Shown here piece after piece: positions 61,260 through 64,000 of a DNA stretch of 64,000 nucleotides. Made by a program: the position numbers and the translations under genes. The stretch's first letter is position 1. Every line of letters begins with the position of its first letter. The DNA comes from Polyangiaceae bacterium (GTDB taxonomy: Bacteria; Myxococcota_A; Polyangia; Polyangiales; Polyangiaceae), in NCBI GenBank assembly GCA_020633235.1, contig JACKEA010000001.1, forward strand, positions 2,046,001 through 2,110,000, given 5' to 3'. The notes under the pieces were generated by a model. The model worked only from the letters and a program-made list of their open reading frames with translations. It had not been told where the DNA came from and did not search any database.

Positions 61260-61885
61260 GAGTGCTGGGCTCCTCGGAGGAAGAGATCGAGAGCGATTTC
61301 GCAATCGTCCATCAGGCGGGTGCTGCGATCGGAACGCATCCAGCGAAACACCACGGCGTTGACGTTCCCCGCGAGCGACCCCGCCAAGATGGCAGCGGGT
61401 ACGTCGCCGCGAAGCATGGATTGAGTCTGGGCTTCAGCCAGAGCGCTCTCCAGAATCTGCAGGTACTGCATGTACGCCGTTTCGTGGTGCTCACCGAGCA
61501 CGCGGCCGATGTCCCCTTCGCTGACCACCCCCGCCTGAACGTACATCGCGAACAGCTCGCCGCGCTCCTCGATGTGGTCCATCGCGGAGCGGACGATCGC
61601 GAAGGCACGCTCCAGAGGACTGACGCTGGGGTCCACGACGTCGAGGGCGGCGAGGAATTCTGCGCGCCCGGCCTCCACCAACGAGGAGAAGACCTGCTCC
61701 TTGCTGTCGAAGTAGTTGTACAGCGTGCCGATGGAGACCCCCGCCTCGCGAGCGACATCGCTCATTTTGGCCTGGTGGTAGCCCGCACCCAGAAACGCAC
61801 GTTCAGCGGCCTCCAAGATGGCCTCCCGGTAGGTCTCCGTGGCGAGCTGTCCGACCCGCTTCTTGACGCGGGCTCTTGCGGTCAT
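61256..61885 (-). CDS. TetR-family repressor of the efflux operon
   Basis: A 209-residue protein from ATG 61885 (MTARARVKKRVGQLATETYR). Helix-turn-helix: EAAERAFLGAGYHQAKMSDV AREAGVSIGTLYNYFDSKEQ, with the A-x-x-A-G-V-S-x-G-T-L-Y-x-Y-F-x-S-K-E pattern of TetR regulators. The ligand-binding half (AFLAALDVVDPSVSPLERAF, ERGELFAMYVQAGVVSEGDI) is typical in length. The palindrome just upstream is probably its own operator, so it would repress its own operon and be released by a pump substrate. Confidence 0.93.
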   Translation of the reverse strand: MTARARVKKRVGQLATETYREAILEAAERAFLGAGYHQAKMSDVAREAGVSIGTLYNYFDSKEQVFSSLVEAGRAEFLAALDVVDPSVSPLERAFAIVRSAMDHIEERGELFAMYVQAGVVSEGDIGRVLGEHHETAYMQYLQILESALAEAQTQSMLRGDVPAAILAGSLAGNVNAVVFRWMRSDRSTRLMDDCEIALDLFLRGAQHS

Positions 61886-61902
61886 GGTCCGTGTTTCCTG
61901 CG

Positions 61903-61948
61903 GTGAACCGTGGTTCACTTTATAGACTGACGGTTCATAGCTCGCCAA
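61903..61948 (-). promoter_or_regulatory. Efflux operon promoter and TetR operator
   Basis: On the minus strand, TTGGCG (61948-61943), 18-bp spacer, TATAAA (61924-61919). The operator GTGAACC-GT-GGTTCAC (61903-61918) has perfect seven-base arms and lies just downstream of the -10 box, where a bound repressor would block transcription start; a second half-site ACGGTTCAT (61930-61938) sits between -35 and -10. Confidence 0.7.
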
Positions 61949-62089
61949 GCCCGTGCCCGTCAAGTCGCCGCGACGGAAAGTTTGGGCCGACCCCAAAGTC
62001 CGTCAACGCGCCGCACGTCCGTGGGAGAGTGCCGGCCGTCCCCGATTCCAACACCAGAATCCGTTGCCCTGAATTAGCGTTGTCTCGTC

Positions 62090-63709
62090 GTGAAGTGGAC
62101 GCACGCAGCAGTGGTCGTCGTGGGGCTGCTCGGAGCGTGCTCGGAGCCGAGCCCAGCCCCTGCTCCTGCCCCGCCCGTCGCGCCCGCTCCAGCGGTGACC
62201 GTGGATGCAGCGACGGCCTGTCGCGGCCGCATTCAGGCTGCGCTGAAGGAGGCATCGCTGCCCGGCATCTCCGAGCTCGACGAGCATCGCGCCGAGGTGC
62301 TTGCCCGGTCGAAGGCCGAGCCCGTGGTGTTCACCCGCGAGCCCAGAGCGGACCAAGACGTCTCCCGCGAAGTGCAGATGTACCGGGACCAGTTGGCGAA
62401 GAGCCCGTCTCCCGGTTGGACGTTGCACCTGCTCTACAAGTACCTCCACAATCGCCCCGAGATCGCCCGAGCCGTGCTCTTGCGCGAGGGCTACCTCTAC
62501 TCGGCCAATCCCGACCTTGCTGCCGCGATGGTGGACGCCGTGGAGCTCCACGATCTGTATCGGGAGCCGGAGCTGCGTATCCAGCGCGGCAGTGCGGTGC
62601 TCACGGCCAAGAAGGGCAAGGGGATCTACTACGACTACGTGGACGGCCCGGAGCGCGGCCGCCGCGCGCACATCCTGCTTTTCGACCGCGTGTGGCCGGC
62701 GGGTACGGATCCCGGGGCGCCGCTGCACGTGGATCTTCGGCCCTTGTCGCACGAGCGCGGATTCCAGCGCATGCGCATCAAGCACCTGTCCGCCGAGCAC
62801 ATGGTGGCGGATCTCCGCTACGGCGGCACTTGGGTCCCGTCGCTCTTGGACGTGAAAGGAACGCGGGTGTCCTTCGCCTGCGAGGCGCTGCCGGAAGGCG
62901 CTCGGGAGCGGGTCACTCAGGCGCGCGCCCTGGCCACCCGGCGCCAGCGCGCGGTCGCGAAGCAGCGTGCGGCGATGGTCACCATGGTGGAGGAAGCGCT
63001 CCCCTTCGACGAGCCCATCACCGAGGAAGGTCAGCAGGACGGCAACCTGAGGCCGGCGTGGAAGTGGGCGTACAGCCACGGGTGGGATGGCTACACCTTC
63101 AACGACGACTACTACCGCGTGTTCGATCTCCAGGGGCGACCCAAGGTGCCCCAGGTGTGCATCGACTTCATCACCGACACCTTGGAGCGCGCCAGCGGAA
63201 CTTGGTGGGAGCCTCAGGACCGCGCCCGGGAGCGCAAGCTCGGCGGCGTCGATTTCGACAACATGGACATCGAAAACCGCCGCAGCGTGGACGTGTTCAT
63301 TCGCTACGCGAAGGAGCACCCGGCGTGGTTCGACGTCTACGAGCTCGCGGACGAGGAACGCGTGCGTTTCTTCAATCGCCACGACTTCTTCGCCCACCTG
63401 GCCGCCAACGCGGACCGATACGCGCCGGGAGACATCGTCGCCATTCACGGGCCGCGCAGTGACGGCGAGATGCACTGGCATTCGTTCTACATCTACGATT
63501 CGGATCCGGTGACCGGCATGCCGCTGCTCACGGCGAGCAACGCGGGGCGCCCGCGCATCCGCTCTTGGGAAGGCGAGATGCGGGCGGCACCGCTCCGCAG
63601 CATTCGCGCCCGCATTCGCCTTCGGCTGGACTGGCTGGAGTCGATCCTGGGGCGGGACGACGTGGTGACCCAGGCCGGGCCCGCGCCGCTGATCTCCGCG
63701 CCGATCTGA
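62090..63709 (+). CDS. Large lipoprotein, possibly a Cys-His peptidase-like fold
   Basis: GTG start 62090; MKWTHAAVVVVGLLGACS is a lipoprotein signal (lipobox LLGAC). After a Pro/Ala linker come a helical region (PSPGWTLHLLYKYLHNRPEI), a beta-rich middle (RAHILLFDRVWPAGTDPGA, LHVDLRPLSHERGFQRMRIK) and a C-terminal half with KWAYSHGWDGYTFNDDYYRV, VPQVCIDFITDTLERASGTW and DIVAIHGPRSDGEMHWHSFY. The Cys in PQVCIDFITD followed by a His in the GEMHWHSFYIYDSD strand is the order found in NlpC/P60- or transglutaminase-like folds, so it may be a cell-wall or protein hydrolase. This is inference; the family was not recognised. Confidence 0.7.
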   Translation: MKWTHAAVVVVGLLGACSEPSPAPAPAPPVAPAPAVTVDAATACRGRIQAALKEASLPGISELDEHRAEVLARSKAEPVVFTREPRADQDVSREVQMYRDQLAKSPSPGWTLHLLYKYLHNRPEIARAVLLREGYLYSANPDLAAAMVDAVELHDLYREPELRIQRGSAVLTAKKGKGIYYDYVDGPERGRRAHILLFDRVWPAGTDPGAPLHVDLRPLSHERGFQRMRIKHLSAEHMVADLRYGGTWVPSLLDVKGTRVSFACEALPEGARERVTQARALATRRQRAVAKQRAAMVTMVEEALPFDEPITEEGQQDGNLRPAWKWAYSHGWDGYTFNDDYYRVFDLQGRPKVPQVCIDFITDTLERASGTWWEPQDRARERKLGGVDFDNMDIENRRSVDVFIRYAKEHPAWFDVYELADEERVRFFNRHDFFAHLAANADRYAPGDIVAIHGPRSDGEMHWHSFYIYDSDPVTGMPLLTASNAGRPRIRSWEGEMRAAPLRSIRARIRLRLDWLESILGRDDVVTQAGPAPLISAPI

Positions 63710-63734
63710 GGGATTTCGGCTAATCTCGCCAACC

Positions 63735-64000
63735 GTGAAGCGTGCGGTCGTAGCGCTGGCGGCGGCAGTGGTGGCGTGTGCCCCGAGCGGGCGGGCGCCG
63801 GGGCGCTTCATGCCCTCGCCTCCGCCCGCGTCTCCCGAGCCGGATCCGGCGCCGCCTCCCCGTGCGGATGGGCGCTTGCCGGCCGGGGTGACACCCACGG
63901 CCTACGAGCTCGATCTGACCATCGATCCGAGTCAACCGACCTACATGGGGCGAGTGCGCATCGACGTACGCGTGGACGCGCCCACGCGGGCCATCGTGCT
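63735..64000 (+). CDS. M1-family aminopeptidase-like lipoprotein, 3' end beyond window
   Basis: GTG start 63735. A short hydrophobic signal KRAVVALAAAVVACAPSGRA with lipobox VVAC, a Pro-rich linker, then LPAGVTPTAYELDLTIDPSQ and YMGRVRIDVRVDAPTRAIVL. 'P-x-x-Y-x-L-x-L-x-I-D-P' followed by 'F/Y-x-G-x-V-x-I' is the first beta domain of the zinc M1 aminopeptidases (aminopeptidase N / leukotriene A4 hydrolase family). The catalytic HExxH lies past the end of the window. Start chosen by the signal peptide. Confidence 0.75.
   Translation, partial: MKRAVVALAAAVVACAPSGRAPGRFMPSPPPASPEPDPAPPPRADGRLPAGVTPTAYELDLTIDPSQPTYMGRVRIDVRVDAPTRAIV

Overview
The window is a GC-rich chromosomal segment (GC clearly dominant, strong G/C preference at third codon positions, many GTG and TTG starts). 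Its content fits a myxobacterium, most likely Polyangiales/Sorangiineae-like: tandem FHA-domain proteins, a Hanks-type Ser/Thr kinase, PEGA and GYF/zinc-ribbon proteins with long Pro/Ala linkers, many lipoproteins with Gly/Ala- or Pro-rich linkers, a VWA lipoprotein, DUF2891, multihaem cytochrome c and four-helix-bundle genes embedded in simple repeats. This is an inference from gene content and composition; no rRNA is present to place the organism.

Layout. 1-4.8 kb: a truncated membrane protein gene, an SCP2-like protein, three tandem FHA paralogues, a DciA-like (DUF721) gene overlapping the last FHA gene tail to tail, and a small helical protein. 4.9 kb: tRNA-Leu(CAA). 5-9.4 kb (minus): two duplicated exported membrane proteins, DUF2891, a VWA lipoprotein and a METTL9/DREV-type methyltransferase. 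9.4-11.9 kb: a frameshifted immunity-like gene, then a 1.8-kb low-complexity repeat field in which the 5' end of a four-helix-bundle gene has been tandemly duplicated about every 360 bp. 11.9-16.6 kb (minus): PhoX-like phosphatase, a lipoprotein, and a GMC oxidoreductase with its small partner. 16.7-25.5 kb: Fe-SOD, CAP lipoprotein, MerR regulator with lipoprotein hydrolase, aldo/keto reductase, Ser/Thr kinase, a peroxiredoxin with a histone-like tail, a glycosyltransferase and a Cache-like lipoprotein. 25.5-29.9 kb: small lipoproteins plus DUF4159 and VWA/glutamine-amidotransferase-like membrane proteins of the Bat type.

30-36 kb is the most coherent pathway block: inositol-3-phosphate synthase, a LicC-like nucleotidyltransferase, a protein fusing an inositol-1-phosphate-cytidylyltransferase-like domain to a HisC-like aminotransferase, and a CDP-alcohol phosphatidyltransferase. 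Together they suggest glucose-6-P to inositol-1-P to CDP-inositol to an inositol-phosphodiester lipid or solute, with an unexplained amination step; a good sigma-54 promoter lies upstream of the fusion gene. 36-42 kb: a HEAT-repeat exported protein, a zinc-ribbon/GYF membrane protein and a PEGA protein. 42-43 kb: malyl-CoA lyase-like enzyme. 43-47.7 kb (minus): a chaperone operon with an HExxH protein, a lidless Hsp70 carrying a ~410-residue linker, and two J-domain proteins. 47.7-51.3 kb: fmt and lon, divergent. 51.4-55.7 kb: lipoproteins, polyphosphate glucokinase and a five-haem cytochrome. 55.7-61.9 kb (minus): a translationally coupled tetR-adaptor-RND-TolC efflux operon with a palindromic operator. 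62-64 kb: a large lipoprotein and the start of an M1 aminopeptidase-like lipoprotein.

Intergenic regions carry strong terminators (after sod, the PEGA gene, lon and the inositol synthase gene) and a dispersed short repeat related to CGCCGGACCAACA that occurs six times, all between genes. Two genes look broken by single-base frameshifts in G runs, which could be real or sequence errors.
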